From assembly GCF_004114975.1 (NCBI RefSeq), contig NZ_CP030051.1, positions 3,658,001 to 3,722,000 on the forward strand: DNA of 64,000 bases, written 5' to 3'. This stretch comes from Bradyrhizobium guangdongense. GTDB lineage: Bacteria; Pseudomonadota; Alphaproteobacteria; Rhizobiales; Xanthobacteraceae. This document shows positions 54,510-63,561 of the stretch, one piece after another (the stretch's first letter is position 1; each line of letters opens with the position of its first letter). Below the pieces are notes generated by a model, which saw only the letters and a program-made list of their open reading frames with translations, had not been told where the DNA came from and did not search any database. The position numbers and the translations under genes are program-made.

Positions 54510-54926
54510 GTGATCAGCCCAAAGGACATCGTCCTCAACGCCTGGAAAACCTTCTCGTCACGCGATGTGGATCGCATTGCGGCGCTGTTCACGGACGATG
54601 CCGAATGGATCGCGCCGAAAGGCAACGCGACGGCGGTCGCGCTCGATCACACCGACCACATGGTCGGGGCGAGGCAGATCGCGCGCTTCATCGCGCAGGA
54701 GATGCACAAGATGTTTGGTGGGATCGATATCGCCTTTCGCGGGGTCTACGCCGACGGCGATACCGTGATCGTGGAAGAGCGGATGCGCGCGACTCTCCCC
54801 GGTGGCAAGCCCTATGAGAACGACTATTGCTTCGTGTTCACGGTTGCCGGCGACCGCATCCGCGAGGTCCGGGAATACATGGATACGCGCAAGGGATGGC
54901 GCATGGTGTTCGGCGAGGAAGCTTGA
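54510..54926 (+). CDS. SnoaL-like / NTF2-fold protein
   Basis: This is a 138-aa protein from GTG 54510 with GAGGGAG 6 nt upstream. The fold is recognised from VLNAWKTFSSRDVDRIAALFTDDAEWIAPKG and the closing DRIREVREYMDT. Members are polyketide cyclases, isomerases or unassigned. It is divergent from the Ada-type gene; the open frame to 54441 lacks RBS. Confidence 0.8.
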   Translation: MISPKDIVLNAWKTFSSRDVDRIAALFTDDAEWIAPKGNATAVALDHTDHMVGARQIARFIAQEMHKMFGGIDIAFRGVYADGDTVIVEERMRATLPGGKPYENDYCFVFTVAGDRIREVREYMDTRKGWRMVFGEEA

Positions 54927-55250
54927 TGTGCGCCTTCCGCATTCGCCGGCGCGCTTCAGACCTGCAAGCGCGTGGGGTGAGCTGATCTGGGCGCTGACCT
55001 CTGCGAGCCGCCGACGTCATTGCAGGCCGCAGGCCTCGTGACGGTGCTGTGCGGTTTCTACCTCGCACAAAGGCAGCGCTAGGAGAATCGCGAAAACAAC
55101 CCCATGCACAGTAGAAATGCCTGCGCCTTTTTCGGATTTCGGCGATCCCGAATAGCGGTTGACCCGTCGGGCAAAACAGGCGCATGATGCCATGGTGAAC
55201 GGCTGCGCGGATCAGCCCAGTGTCATCACCGGGGCCGCATCCGCTGCGCC
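54927..55250. other. Intergenic region, nothing recognised
   Basis: No gene with RBS and family likeness was seen in this 324-bp stretch. It lies between a plus-strand and a minus-strand gene end, so terminators are expected, but I found no clear one. Confidence 0.5.
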
Positions 55251-55601
55251 TCACGCCTTCTTCACGAACTCCGATTTCAGGTTCATGGCGCCGATGCCGT
55301 CGATCTTGCAGGCGATGTTGTGGCCGTCGGTTGCGTCCTGGAGACGGATGTTGCGGACCTTGGTGCCGCCCTTGACCACGGAGGAGGAGCCCTTGACCTT
55401 GAGGTCTTTCATGACGATGACGCTGTCGCCGTCGCTGAGCAGATTGCCATGGGCGTCGCGCACGCCGGCCTCTTGTGGCACCGCGGCGGCCGCATCGCCG
55501 GCCGCGCTCCATTCATGGGCGCATTCCGGGCAAACCCAGAGATCGCGATCCTGGTAGGCGTGCTCCGATTGGCAGTTCGGACATTTGGTGGCGTCGGTCA
55601 T
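55251..55601 (-). CDS. Zinc-ribbon PhnA/YjdM-family protein
   Basis: This is a 116-aa protein. The N-terminal zinc ribbon is [25 protein letters not shown] (two CxxC pairs). The SH3-like C-terminal domain is [31 protein letters not shown]. YjdM/PhnA was linked to phosphonate metabolism in E. coli but is not needed for it. ATG 55601 is the family start; the open frame continues to 55934 as a shadow. Confidence 0.92.
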   Translation of the reverse strand: MTDATKCPNCQSEHAYQDRDLWVCPECAHEWSAAGDAAAAVPQEAGVRDAHGNLLSDGDSVIVMKDLKVKGSSSVVKGGTKVRNIRLQDATDGHNIACKIDGIGAMNLKSEFVKKA

Positions 55602-55645
55602 AATGGTCTCGATCTCGAAGCTAGAGAGTGGAAAGCGGCGGAGCG

Positions 55646-55819
55646 TCAGCGAAACAGCGCGACGAAGATTACGTAGAGCCAGCCCAGGAGCCCGTGGATG
55701 ATCGCCCACAGGATCGAGTGGTTGTTGGTGTAGGAGATCGCGATGGCGAGCGCGGAGCCGAAGCCCACGCCGTATTTCGCGCCTTCGACGCGGACGCCGT
55801 AGTAGCGATTGCCGTTCAT
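55646..55819 (-). CDS. Small membrane protein conserved in rhizobia
   Basis: This is a 57-aa protein ([57 protein letters not shown]). Two short hydrophobic segments suggest a hairpin in the membrane. GGAAAGGATGATC precedes the ATG. The function is unknown. Confidence 0.75.
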   Translation of the reverse strand: MNGNRYYGVRVEGAKYGVGFGSALAIAISYTNNHSILWAIIHGLLGWLYVIFVALFR

Positions 55820-55954
55820 GATCATCCTTTCCGAACGTTTGCGCTGCATCTCTTCCTACGCGCATCGCGCCGCCCACTTGATGCAGATCAATTGGCCGCC
55901 GCGCGCTCCGACTTACGCTTATCAAGTCATGCAAGCGAAGGCGAGGGCGGAGCG

Positions 55955-56314
55955 ATGTCGCGCAGCATTCGAATTTACCTCGGCCTCGCCGTCCTGATCG
56001 CGCTGTCGATCCTGTTTCTCTTCGGCGTCATCCACACCGCGGCCGGCGCCTCCAGGCCTTCGCTGCGCAAGGTCTCGGAAGGACATCGCCTCGCGCAGGC
56101 CTGGTGTCAACCGTGCCACGCCATCGAGCCGGGCATGTCCGGCTTCTTCGACCTCGCTCCGAGCTTTCAGGCCGTCGCGGATCGCAACGGCACCACCGCG
56201 CTCTCGCTCAAGGTGTTCTGGCGAACCAGTCATCACGATATGCCGAACCTCGTGATCGCGCCCGATCAGGCCGATGCGCTGTCGGAGTACATCCTGAGCT
56301 TGCGGGGCAATTGA
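55955..56314 (+). CDS. Membrane-anchored c-type cytochrome
   Basis: This is a 119-aa protein. An N-terminal membrane anchor ([21 protein letters not shown]) is followed by a haem motif WCQPCHAIE and a likely axial Met in [27 protein letters not shown]. It probably carries electrons at the periplasmic face. GAGGGCGGAG precedes the ATG. It ends 20 bp before the left end of the IS element. Confidence 0.9.
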   Translation: MSRSIRIYLGLAVLIALSILFLFGVIHTAAGASRPSLRKVSEGHRLAQAWCQPCHAIEPGMSGFFDLAPSFQAVADRNGTTALSLKVFWRTSHHDMPNLVIAPDQADALSEYILSLRGN

Positions 56315-56345
56315 CAGCGCCGTGTAGCCAGGGCTTTCGTAGCAA

Positions 56346-56531
56346 CCATTAAGTCGCCCCCGATGGCCTTGATGGTGACGCCGCGCTTGCGCCCATCAAG
56401 GCGTGGCCTGGCAGCAGCTGATGTAAGGCGGGAGCAGAGCGACGGCCAGCCTTGACGGCCGCCGCGCGCGGCGTCTTTGTTGCGGCAGGTCGGGACGAAG
56501 AAACGGTCGCCTAGTCGAACAAAGAAACGGG
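56346..56531 (-). ncRNA. Candidate bridge/seekRNA region of the IS element
   Basis: This is a 186-bp noncoding stretch between the transposase stop and the left inverted repeat, rich in inverted repeats (for example GGCCGCCGCGCGCGGCG near 56457-56473). In IS1111-group elements the guide RNA that pairs with donor and target DNA is encoded here. No structure was computed; position and family are the only grounds. Confidence 0.35.
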
Positions 56532-57503
56532 TCAGGCGGCGGGCCGCTTGGCGAGTTGAGGCAGCTCTGCCACCCAGGGAGTTCCGCGGGCGACGACGGC
56601 GTTGATCGTGACGAGCAGCTTTCTGGCGCAGGCGATGAGCGCGCATTTGTGGCCTTTGCCGGCGGCGATCAGGCGGGCGTACAGAGCCTTGAGCTGCGGA
56701 TTCCAGCGGAAGGATGCCGCAAGGGCCGCGGTGTAGAGCGCCCGGCGCAGGCGTTCGCGGCCACCCTCGATGTGACGGGCGCCGGCGCGATTGCCGCTGT
56801 CGTCGTCGTAAGGCGCCAGCCCGCCGAGAGCTGCAGCGGGCCCACGCGTGATGTTGCCGACCTCGGGCATCCTGACCAGGACGGCAACCGCGGTCGGCAG
56901 GCCGCAGCCGGCGACGCTATAGATCAGATCGAGCCGTGCGGCCAGATCAGGGTGCTTGCGGATCGTCGCCAGCAGCGCTTTGAGTTCAGCTCGTTTGGAC
57001 TTGGTCAGGAGCGCGATCTGCGCCTTCCAAACCCCTTGAATCCGCGTGTCGCGGCAACTCTCAAGCCGGTTCTTCAGTCTTGCGATGTCCTCCGTGATCT
57101 GGTCGATCATCGTCAGATGCTCGGCAAAGGGCTGCAGACGCGGATCCGGAGCGGGATGGATCGTTTTGACCGCAGCAGTGCACATCGCGATCAGCGCCGC
57201 GTCGATCGTATCGTTCTTGGCCAGCAGCTGATGGAACGTGGCATAGGCACGGACCTGCTTGGGCTGAAACAGGACGACGACGAACCGCTTGCGTCGCAGC
57301 TCAGCGACGACAGCCCGCTCATAGCCTCCGCTTGCCTCGATCCCTATCCGCTTGACCTTGTGGCCCTTCAGCCACTCCACCAGCTCCTGGCGGCCTTCTA
57401 CCGTATTGTCGACCTGCAATCGCTCCGAGCTGCCGTCGACCGCCACGTCGAGCTTGTCTTTGCCGGTATCGATCCCGGCACAGATCATGATATGCTTGGC
57501 CAT
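56532..57503 (-). CDS. IS110-family transposase (DEDD)
   Basis: This is a 323-aa protein. Acidic residues of the RuvC-like domain are in ICAGIDTGKDKLDV (Asp), KRIGIEASGGYE (Glu) and KNDTIDAALIA (two Asp). The C-terminal Transposase_20 domain follows (SVAGCGLPTAVAVLVRMPEVGNITRGPAAALGGLAPYDDDSG). ATG 57503 has GAGGGTCGAGG upstream. The frame is intact, so the element may be active. Confidence 0.92.
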   Translation of the reverse strand: MAKHIMICAGIDTGKDKLDVAVDGSSERLQVDNTVEGRQELVEWLKGHKVKRIGIEASGGYERAVVAELRRKRFVVVLFQPKQVRAYATFHQLLAKNDTIDAALIAMCTAAVKTIHPAPDPRLQPFAEHLTMIDQITEDIARLKNRLESCRDTRIQGVWKAQIALLTKSKRAELKALLATIRKHPDLAARLDLIYSVAGCGLPTAVAVLVRMPEVGNITRGPAAALGGLAPYDDDSGNRAGARHIEGGRERLRRALYTAALAASFRWNPQLKALYARLIAAGKGHKCALIACARKLLVTINAVVARGTPWVAELPQLAKRPAA

Positions 57504-57594
57504 CTTCCTCGACCCTCCCTTGTGAATGCGAACCTGAAGTTCGTTCAACCATGCGGGTCCCGCTGAAGTGCCGACCGCGATCTTGCTACGAAAC

Positions 57595-57914
57595 GCAGCC
57601 CTTCAGGGCTTCGGTGGGCATCGATCCGATCGATCGGCGGCCCAGCTCGGGCGGCCACCCGGGCTGGGCCATTCCTCACGGAACGTGGCCATCCTAACCC
57701 GGCGCGCTAATACAAGGGTGGGCAAAGCGACTTGTCCGCCGTAGCTCGAAGGGCGAAGGCGGAAGCGTGCCCACGCATTGTTTGCCAACGGAGAGAGATG
57801 GTGGGCACGGCGCCTGGCGCCTTTGCGCACCCTACGGCCCTACGGGTCGGGCAAGCCTCGCATAAGCGCTCCCTGCGATATCTGCATCGACGCAAGGTGC
57901 GGGGAGATTCTGCA
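57595..57914. repeat. Intergenic region with GTGGGCA repeats
   Basis: This 320-bp stretch holds an element at 57718-57837: GTGGGCA (57718) to TGCCCAC (57768), then GAGAGAGATGGTGGGCAC (57790-57807) to a CACCC end. A degenerate direct copy lies at 58754-58820 after the FkbM gene. The first 100 bp are G/C-rich inverted repeats (about 57630-57680). No gene seen. Confidence 0.6.
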
Positions 57915-58733
57915 ATGCCGATCGCGGGGCAAAAGCTGGCCTTTGTCATGACGTCGTCCAGCCATGGCACGATGATAGTCAATCGGTTCGACTATCGCAT
58001 GGTCGGTCCTGATCGCGGCTACGGCGTCGGCTATCAGATCCTGGAGGCCGCCGCCTTCGATCCCGGCGAGGTCAAGATCGCGCTCGAACTGCTGGCCCTG
58101 CGGCGCAAGCACCATGGCGAGGGCGTGATCGCGATCGACTGCGGCGCCAATATCGGCGTCCACACGATCGAATGGGCATCGGTGATGACGGGCTGGGGCT
58201 CGGTGATCGCGATCGAGGCGCAGGAGCGCATCTACTACGCGCTCGCGGGCAACATCGCCATCAACAACTGCTTCAACGCGCTGGCGGTGCATGCGGCCGT
58301 ATCTTCCGAATCAGGCACGATGCAGGTTCCAAATCCGGATTACTTCACGCCGTCGAGCTTCGGCAGCCTGGAGCTGCGTCCACGCCCCAGCAACGAATTC
58401 ATCGGTCAACCGATCGACTACACCAATAACACCGTCATCGTGCGCAAGATGACGCTGGATGAGCTCAATCTGCCGCGGCTCGATTTCATCAAGATCGACG
58501 TCGAGGGCATGGAGCTGGAGGCTCTTGCGGGTGCGCGCGAGACCATCAAGACATACTGCCCGATGCTGCTGATCGAGAAGATCAAGACCGATCCGAGGCA
58601 GCTCGAGCAATGGCTGGTGGACAATGGCTACCAACTGATGACGCTCGGCATCAACATTCTCGCGATCCATCACAGCGATGTGTGCCTGAAGGATATCACC
58701 GCGCCGCAAGCCGCGGGCAAGCACGCGGCCTGA
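57915..58733 (+). CDS. FkbM-family SAM-dependent methyltransferase
   Basis: This is a 272-aa protein. SAM motif I is IAIDCGANIGVHTIEWA and the family C-terminal motif is LDFIKIDVEGMELEALAGA. Members methylate sugars or antibiotics; many act on surface glycans. GGGGAG precedes ATG 57915; the open frame to 57732 runs through the repeat and is not coding. It is flanked by two copies of the GTGGGCA element. Confidence 0.88.
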   Translation: MPIAGQKLAFVMTSSSHGTMIVNRFDYRMVGPDRGYGVGYQILEAAAFDPGEVKIALELLALRRKHHGEGVIAIDCGANIGVHTIEWASVMTGWGSVIAIEAQERIYYALAGNIAINNCFNALAVHAAVSSESGTMQVPNPDYFTPSSFGSLELRPRPSNEFIGQPIDYTNNTVIVRKMTLDELNLPRLDFIKIDVEGMELEALAGARETIKTYCPMLLIEKIKTDPRQLEQWLVDNGYQLMTLGINILAIHHSDVCLKDITAPQAAGKHAA

Positions 58734-58753
58734 GCCGCAGCGAAGGTCTCGGA

Positions 58754-58820
58754 GGATGGGCAATAGCGGAGCGTGCCCACGGATTTCAGCAGCCGAGAGA
58801 GATGGGGCGCGGCGCAAACC
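58754..58820. repeat. Degenerate direct copy of the GTGGGCA element
   Basis: ATGGGCAATAGCGGAGCGTG then CCCACG, followed by GAGAGAGATGGGGC, matches 57718-57807 with gaps. With that copy it brackets the FkbM gene. Confidence 0.5.
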
Positions 58821-58913
58821 CCACTGCACGGCGTGTCATTCAAGAAGTTGAAGGCGAAATCGCTTGCCTTGGCTGGCGTCCTCCCGCACTCTTGGCGGGA
58901 AGGAGACCATCGC

Positions 58914-59189
58914 ATGAAGATCATGACTGTCGCCTGCGCGCTCGGAACGGCCCTTGTGCTGCTGGGGTCATCAGGCACTGAAGCCCGGACGCGGAAGGCT
59001 GTCGTCGTTCGCGCGCCGCAGGAGCGGCTCATCGTCACCGCGCCCGTGCTGAGGCCCACGCCGTGGGATTACAACGTCGTTCCCCGCTATCGGTATCGCC
59101 CCGAAGACGATCGCGTCGATCCTTACGGTCCGCCGCTGGTGCCGTCGTACATTCGCTATGAGGGATGGCGCTGGCCGTATTGGTGGTGA
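58914..59189 (+). CDS. Small secreted protein, Tyr/Trp/Pro-rich
   Basis: This is a 91-aa protein with a signal peptide ending GTEA/R near residue 24. The mature part ends VPSYIRYEGWRWPYWW. Aromatic tails of this sort occur in small rhizobial envelope proteins of unknown role. AAGGAG precedes ATG 58914. Confidence 0.7.
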   Translation: MKIMTVACALGTALVLLGSSGTEARTRKAVVVRAPQERLIVTAPVLRPTPWDYNVVPRYRYRPEDDRVDPYGPPLVPSYIRYEGWRWPYWW

Positions 59190-59233
59190 AGACCGCCGAG
59201 GGACACGAGATCGCTGCGGCCGCCTGAGGCGAC

Positions 59234-59887
59234 ATGCCGAAAAAGCCATCAAGGAAGCTGAAGACGTTTCAGACCTCGCTCGGCTTCTACGACCAGGCGG
59301 TCGCCGCACCCTCGATGAAGGCGGCGCTGGAGGCCTGGGGCGCCAAGTCCAACCTGTTCCATCAGGGCATCGCCAAGGAGACCGACGATCCTGACATCGT
59401 CGCCGCGACCATGGCGGCGCCCGGAATCGTGCTGAGGCGTCCGGTCGGAACGGACGGCCCGTTCACCGAGCATGCCCAACTGCCGACCGACCTCGCTGGC
59501 GACGAGGACACGGCGAGATCCAGGTCGAAGTCCAGATCGAAACCGAAGAAGCGCCCGGCCAAAAGCGCGACCAAGCGTGCCGCGAAGCCTGAGATCGACG
59601 CGGCGCAAGCGCGCAAAGCCGCCGCGGCCTTCGCCAGGGAAGAGCAGCGCCGCGAACGTGAGCGCCGCAAGGAAGAGGCCGCCCGCGCCAAGGCGCGCGA
59701 GCGCCGGGACAAAGCGGTCGCGGCCGCGCAAGCCGCGCTGGACAAGGCGCGGCAGGAGCATCAGGCGCGCCTGGACGAGATCGAAGCGGAGCTGGCCGCG
59801 CTCGACGAACGTGCGGCGGCGGAGGAGGCGCGCTGGGACAAGCAGCGGATCAAGCTGGAGGATGCGGTGCGCCGGGCGCGGGATTGA
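59234..59887 (+). CDS. Coiled-coil protein with Lys/Arg-rich centre
   Basis: This is a 217-aa protein. Residues 1-80 form a small folded part (MPKKPSRKLKTFQTSLGFYDQAVAAPSMKAALEAWGAK). A basic Ser/Lys linker (ARSRSKSRSKPKKRPAK) and a long Glu/Arg/Ala coiled coil to the end follow. It was named 'cell envelope biogenesis' in some relatives because of TolA-like composition, but that is not a true homology signal. The function is unknown. Confidence 0.72.
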   Translation: MPKKPSRKLKTFQTSLGFYDQAVAAPSMKAALEAWGAKSNLFHQGIAKETDDPDIVAATMAAPGIVLRRPVGTDGPFTEHAQLPTDLAGDEDTARSRSKSRSKPKKRPAKSATKRAAKPEIDAAQARKAAAAFAREEQRRERERRKEEAARAKARERRDKAVAAAQAALDKARQEHQARLDEIEAELAALDERAAAEEARWDKQRIKLEDAVRRARD

Positions 59888-60278
59888 AGCGGGATGAATT
59901 TTTGGTCGAGTCGATGCTCCGGCAAGCCGACCAGCTAGAGCATGATGAGATCAGGTTCATCTGCTGCGACAAGAAAGGTGCGCTCCCTCCCCCGCTTGCG
60001 GGGGAGGGTCGGGGAGAGGGTTTTTCCGCAAGGGGACACTCCCCCAGAGGAGAGAACCCTCACCCGGCGCGTTCTGCCGACCTCTCCCGCAAGCGGGAGA
60101 GGTGTACCGAGGCCGCGGCGACTTGATTCAACCCCATCTCAAGCGCTTTAGCACGCGTCCCGATCGTTTCAGATCATGACTCCGCGCTTCTACGGCCGCC
60201 CGGGTCCTTGCGGGACGCTGGCGGCGTCTGTACCCTGCGTTGCAGCACAATGACTTTTCCATCCATGGACTGGCTGAA
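59888..60278. repeat. Composite intergenic repeat
   Basis: A GAGCATGATGAGATCA motif (59937-59952) and a TTCAGATCATGACTC motif (about 60168-60182) bracket two hairpins, CCTCCCCCGCTTGCGGGGGAGG (59986-60007) and CCTCTCCCGCAAGCGGGAGAGG (60081-60102). GAGAGGG/CCCTC pairing lies between them. This is a recurrent Bradyrhizobium-type intergenic element. No gene seen. Confidence 0.65.
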
Positions 60279-61235
60279 ATGACCGTAATCGAGGGCGTGG
60301 TGCCGGAGCAGGGCGCGAGGCCGAAAATGCCGCCGGGCGTCCTTGTCGAAGGGCCCGTCGTCGACGCCAAGTTTCGCGATTCCTACATCTCCTTCGCGCT
60401 GATGATCGGAGGCTCGATCGGCGCGTTGGTCTGGGCTTTCACCCAAGGCATCGGGCGGGTGGAGATGTCCGTCTTCGCCGGCATGTTCGTGCTGAGCACG
60501 ATCGGGATCGGCTTCATGCATCGTTATTTCGTGCATCGCAGCTTCCGCTGCGGTCCGGTGATGCGGACGATCCTGGCGGCGGTCGCCACGATGGCAGTGC
60601 AGGGCTCGATCCTGAAATGGGTCAGCAACCACCGCCGCCACCATCTTCACTCCGACAAGCCCGGTGACGTTCACAGTCCCTATTATGACGGCTTCGGCAG
60701 CCGCATCGCCTCCTTCGCCAAGGGGATGGGGCACGCACAGGGCGGCTGGGTGTGGGATCAGGCGACCACCGATGCCGAATACTATGCCAGGGATGTCCTG
60801 GCCGACCCGATCGCCATGTTCTTCACGCGGACGCGCTGGTACTGGTACGCGCTGTCGGCGCTGATCATTCCGGGCGGCATCGGCTACGCCTTCGGCGGCG
60901 TGCACACCATGATCGGCTGCGTGCTGTTCTCCGGCCTGTTCCGCAGCTACCTCATGACCATGGCCACCTCATTGGTCAACTCGGTCTGCCACAGCGACGG
61001 CCGATGGGGCTATCGCCGCTACCAGCTCGACGACGGCACCACCAACGAACTGGTCACGACGCTGCTGACCTTCGGCGAAGGCCTGCACAACAACCATCAC
61101 CGCTTCCCGCGCGATGCTTATCTCTCGCACGCCTGGTACGAGATCGACATCAATGGGCTGATCATTCTGGGCTTGGGGAAGCTCGGGCTGGTGCATGATA
61201 TCTTCATGCATCCTGACAACGAGCGGCGGCGATAG
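60279..61235 (+). CDS. Membrane fatty acid (acyl-CoA) desaturase
   Basis: This is a 318-aa protein with about four membrane helices. The three His boxes of the di-iron site are present: HRYFVHR, HRRHH and HNNHH. It probably inserts a delta-9-type double bond in membrane acyl chains. ATG 60279 is chosen; TTG 60240 is in frame. The RBS is weak at both. Confidence 0.88.
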   Translation: MTVIEGVVPEQGARPKMPPGVLVEGPVVDAKFRDSYISFALMIGGSIGALVWAFTQGIGRVEMSVFAGMFVLSTIGIGFMHRYFVHRSFRCGPVMRTILAAVATMAVQGSILKWVSNHRRHHLHSDKPGDVHSPYYDGFGSRIASFAKGMGHAQGGWVWDQATTDAEYYARDVLADPIAMFFTRTRWYWYALSALIIPGGIGYAFGGVHTMIGCVLFSGLFRSYLMTMATSLVNSVCHSDGRWGYRRYQLDDGTTNELVTTLLTFGEGLHNNHHRFPRDAYLSHAWYEIDINGLIILGLGKLGLVHDIFMHPDNERRR

Positions 61236-61250
61236 GCGGACGGCCCGCAA

Positions 61251-61766
61251 TCAATAGCGGCCGCCGCTGCTCTTCTGCTCCGTGATCCAGTCCGACAATG
61301 TTTTCGGTGTCGATTTCACAGTCCGGCCCGCTGATGCCTTCGGATTGTCGCGGACGCCTTTCGCCGAACGGGTGCGCGGCGCGTCCATTGCGCCAGCGCG
61401 CTTTGTGGCCGCCATCGCGGCCTCCGCGGCTTCCTTCTCGAGGCGCAACTGTTTCAATCGCGCCATTTTGAGGCGCTCAGCCTCGACTTCGGGGCGTTCG
61501 GCGAGCTGCGGCTTGTGTTGCGCAAGCTCGGCCGTCACAAGGAGACCGAGAATGGTCGTCTCGCCGAGCGCCCTGCAGGCCTCTAACCGATGCAGTCCCT
61601 CGACCAGAACGAGGCGGTCTCCGTCGCGCCTGATGGAAATGGGTTCCTGCTGTCCGATCTCCATGATGCTTTCCGCGACCTCCGCGACGGTCTCGGGCCT
61701 GATGGCCTTCTTCTGCTTCGTGGGAACGAAGATCTTTTCGATCGGGAAGCTTTCCGGCTTGGACAT
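61251..61766 (-). CDS. ParB-N-domain (ParB/sulfiredoxin-like) protein
   Basis: This is a 171-aa protein. The N-terminal ParB-like nuclease/CTPase fold is marked by VAESIMEIGQQEPISIRRDGDRLVLVEGLHRLEACRALGETTI. The HTH and dimerisation domains of chromosomal ParB are missing; instead a Lys/Arg-rich helical tail follows (MARLKQLRLEKEAAEAAMAATKRAGA). It is not linked to a parA gene. Its role is unknown, possibly nuclease or DNA-binding. Confidence 0.8.
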   Translation of the reverse strand: MSKPESFPIEKIFVPTKQKKAIRPETVAEVAESIMEIGQQEPISIRRDGDRLVLVEGLHRLEACRALGETTILGLLVTAELAQHKPQLAERPEVEAERLKMARLKQLRLEKEAAEAAMAATKRAGAMDAPRTRSAKGVRDNPKASAGRTVKSTPKTLSDWITEQKSSGGRY

Positions 61767-61915
61767 AGCTTCTCCTCCGCGTCTAATGAGTTCCGCTGCA
61801 AGTCTGTGGGGTGGGGAATTGTAGGGGGAAAACGCACGGTCGCAAAGGCAATTTCGAGGGACTGCAGGAGACCCGCTCCAGCGTGGTAGGCTCGTGACCG
61901 GAACAAGGAGTTTTC

Positions 61916-63184
61916 GTGCTTTCGATCATGGATGTCGCGGCCGTGTTGCTGACGTTGTCGGCGCTGTTCGGCTGGCTCAATTACAAGTTCCTGCCGCTGT
62001 CGCACAGCGTCGGATTGCTGGTGATGAGCGTCGTCACGTCGCTGGTGCTGATCGGCGCGGATACGCTGTTTCCAGGACTGCGGCTGCTCGAGCAGCTCAG
62101 GGAGGGCATGCAGCAGATCGATTTCACCGAGATCGTCGTCAACGGCATGCTGGCCTTCCTGCTCTTTGCCGGTTCGCTGCACGTCGATCTGGATATGCTG
62201 CGCAGCCGGGCGGTGCCGGTTTTCCTGCTGGCGGTGTTCGGCACGATCATCTCCACTGCGGTTGTCGGCGTGCTGTTCTGGGGCGTCGCGGCGGTGGCCG
62301 GTTTCCACGTCCCGTTCGCATGGGCGCTGGTGTTCGGCGCCCTGATCAGCCCGACCGATCCGGTTGCGGTTCTCAGTACGTTGCGCAACGCGAACGTTCC
62401 GAAAGACCTGCAGGTCGAGACCGAAGGCGAGGCGCTCTTCAACGACGGCGTCGGCATCGTGCTGTTCACGCTGCTGCTGCGGTTCGCCTCGTCGGGCGAG
62501 GGCGCTTCGGTCTCGGTGGGCGACGTCGCCGAGCTGCTCTTGCGCGAAGCCGTCGGCGGCATCCTGCTCGGGATCGTCACCGGCTACGTCGCCTACCGCG
62601 CGATGCGCCTGATCGACGATTACGCGGTCGAGGTGCTGATCTCGGTGGCCCTGGTGACCGGGACCTACGCGTTGGCCTCGCACCTGCATGTCAGCGGCCC
62701 GCTGTCGATGGTCGCCGCCGGTCTTCTGATCGGCGATCGCGGACCGCGCTATGCGATGAGCGAGCGCACCCAGCGCTACGTGTTCGCACTCTGGACCGTG
62801 GTCGACGAGATCCTCAACTCGGTGCTGTTCCTCCTGATTGGCCTCGAAACGCTGGTGCTGCGCTTCGATCCCAGAACATTGCTTCTCGCCACGGCCGCCG
62901 TTCCGATCGTGCTGGTGGCAAGGTTCGTCTCGGTCGGCGTGCAGCCGCTGCTGTTCGCCTGGACAAAGATGCTCTCATGGGCGAACGCGCCGTTCCTGAC
63001 CTGGGCCGGCGTCCGCGGCGGCATCTCGGTGGCGCTGGCGTTGTCCCTGCCGGATCATCCGGCGAAGCCGCTGATCCTGGCGGCCACTTACGCGGTGGTG
63101 CTGTTCAGCATCATCGTGCAGGGATCGACGCTGGGGTGGGTGGTGAAGCGGACGGTGGGGACGGGAAGCAAGTCGAATGCCTGA
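61916..63184 (+). CDS. Cation:proton antiporter, CPA1/NhaP type
   Basis: This is a 422-aa membrane protein with about 12 helices. The conserved LISPTDPVAVLSTLR and EGEALFNDGVGIVLF (ND motif) are the ion-binding region. The start is GTG 61916 with AAGGAG 6 nt upstream; ATG 61928 is an alternative. It probably exchanges Na+ or K+ for protons. Confidence 0.92.
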   Translation: MLSIMDVAAVLLTLSALFGWLNYKFLPLSHSVGLLVMSVVTSLVLIGADTLFPGLRLLEQLREGMQQIDFTEIVVNGMLAFLLFAGSLHVDLDMLRSRAVPVFLLAVFGTIISTAVVGVLFWGVAAVAGFHVPFAWALVFGALISPTDPVAVLSTLRNANVPKDLQVETEGEALFNDGVGIVLFTLLLRFASSGEGASVSVGDVAELLLREAVGGILLGIVTGYVAYRAMRLIDDYAVEVLISVALVTGTYALASHLHVSGPLSMVAAGLLIGDRGPRYAMSERTQRYVFALWTVVDEILNSVLFLLIGLETLVLRFDPRTLLLATAAVPIVLVARFVSVGVQPLLFAWTKMLSWANAPFLTWAGVRGGISVALALSLPDHPAKPLILAATYAVVLFSIIVQGSTLGWVVKRTVGTGSKSNA

Positions 63185-63444
63185 GAGGCAGCGCGAAGAA
63201 TGAGGTGCGCCTGTGAGTGCCCATCCTGTCACCGGATGGGTTGAGCCGTTGCGGCCATCGCTTTGTTCAATGACGTTGACGGACGCTTCGCTCAATCGGC
63301 CCCAAAAAAGTCATACCGCAATGTGAATTGCGCCACAGACGGCGGCCGTCCGGTCTGTTTACCTGCCGCCATCAGGCCTCTCATGCGCGCGTTTGGCATT
63401 GCGCATCGGACGCCATCGCATTTCGAAATTTTGGAGTGATCGCT

Positions 63445-63534
63445 ATGGGCGTTTTGCATCGCACGATCAGCATTTGCAGCTGGTTCATCGAGACCACCAT
63501 GAGCGGGGGTACCGAGAGATTTCGCCTGCGCTGA
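63445..63534 (+). CDS. Very small possible protein (29 aa)
   Basis: ATG 63445 is preceded by TTTTGGAG 8 nt upstream and encodes MGVLHRTISICSWFIETTMS plus nine residues. A terminator follows at 63562. The short size and terminator suggest a small transcript; whether it is translated is uncertain. Confidence 0.35.
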   Translation: MGVLHRTISICSWFIETTMSGGTERFRLR

Positions 63535-63561
63535 ACAAAGCGCATAGAGATTTTCCGGAAG

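Larger units (their letters stand above)
56335..57594 (-). mobile_element. IS110-family (IS1111-like) insertion sequence
   Basis: The element is about 1260 bp, bounded by perfect 11-bp inverted repeats TTTCGTAGCAA (56335-56345) and TTGCTACGAAA (57584-57594). It carries one minus-strand DEDD transposase gene. The noncoding part after the transposase stop (56346-56531) is longer than that before its start (57504-57583). IS1111-type elements carry their guide (bridge/seek) RNA in the 3' noncoding part. No clear target duplication was seen, as usual for this family. Confidence 0.75.

Noticed and set aside
57595..57700. Possible promoter/attachment site right of the IS element
   Set aside because: Shared CAGGGCTT on both sides of the element is not placed symmetrically to its ends, so it is not a target duplication.
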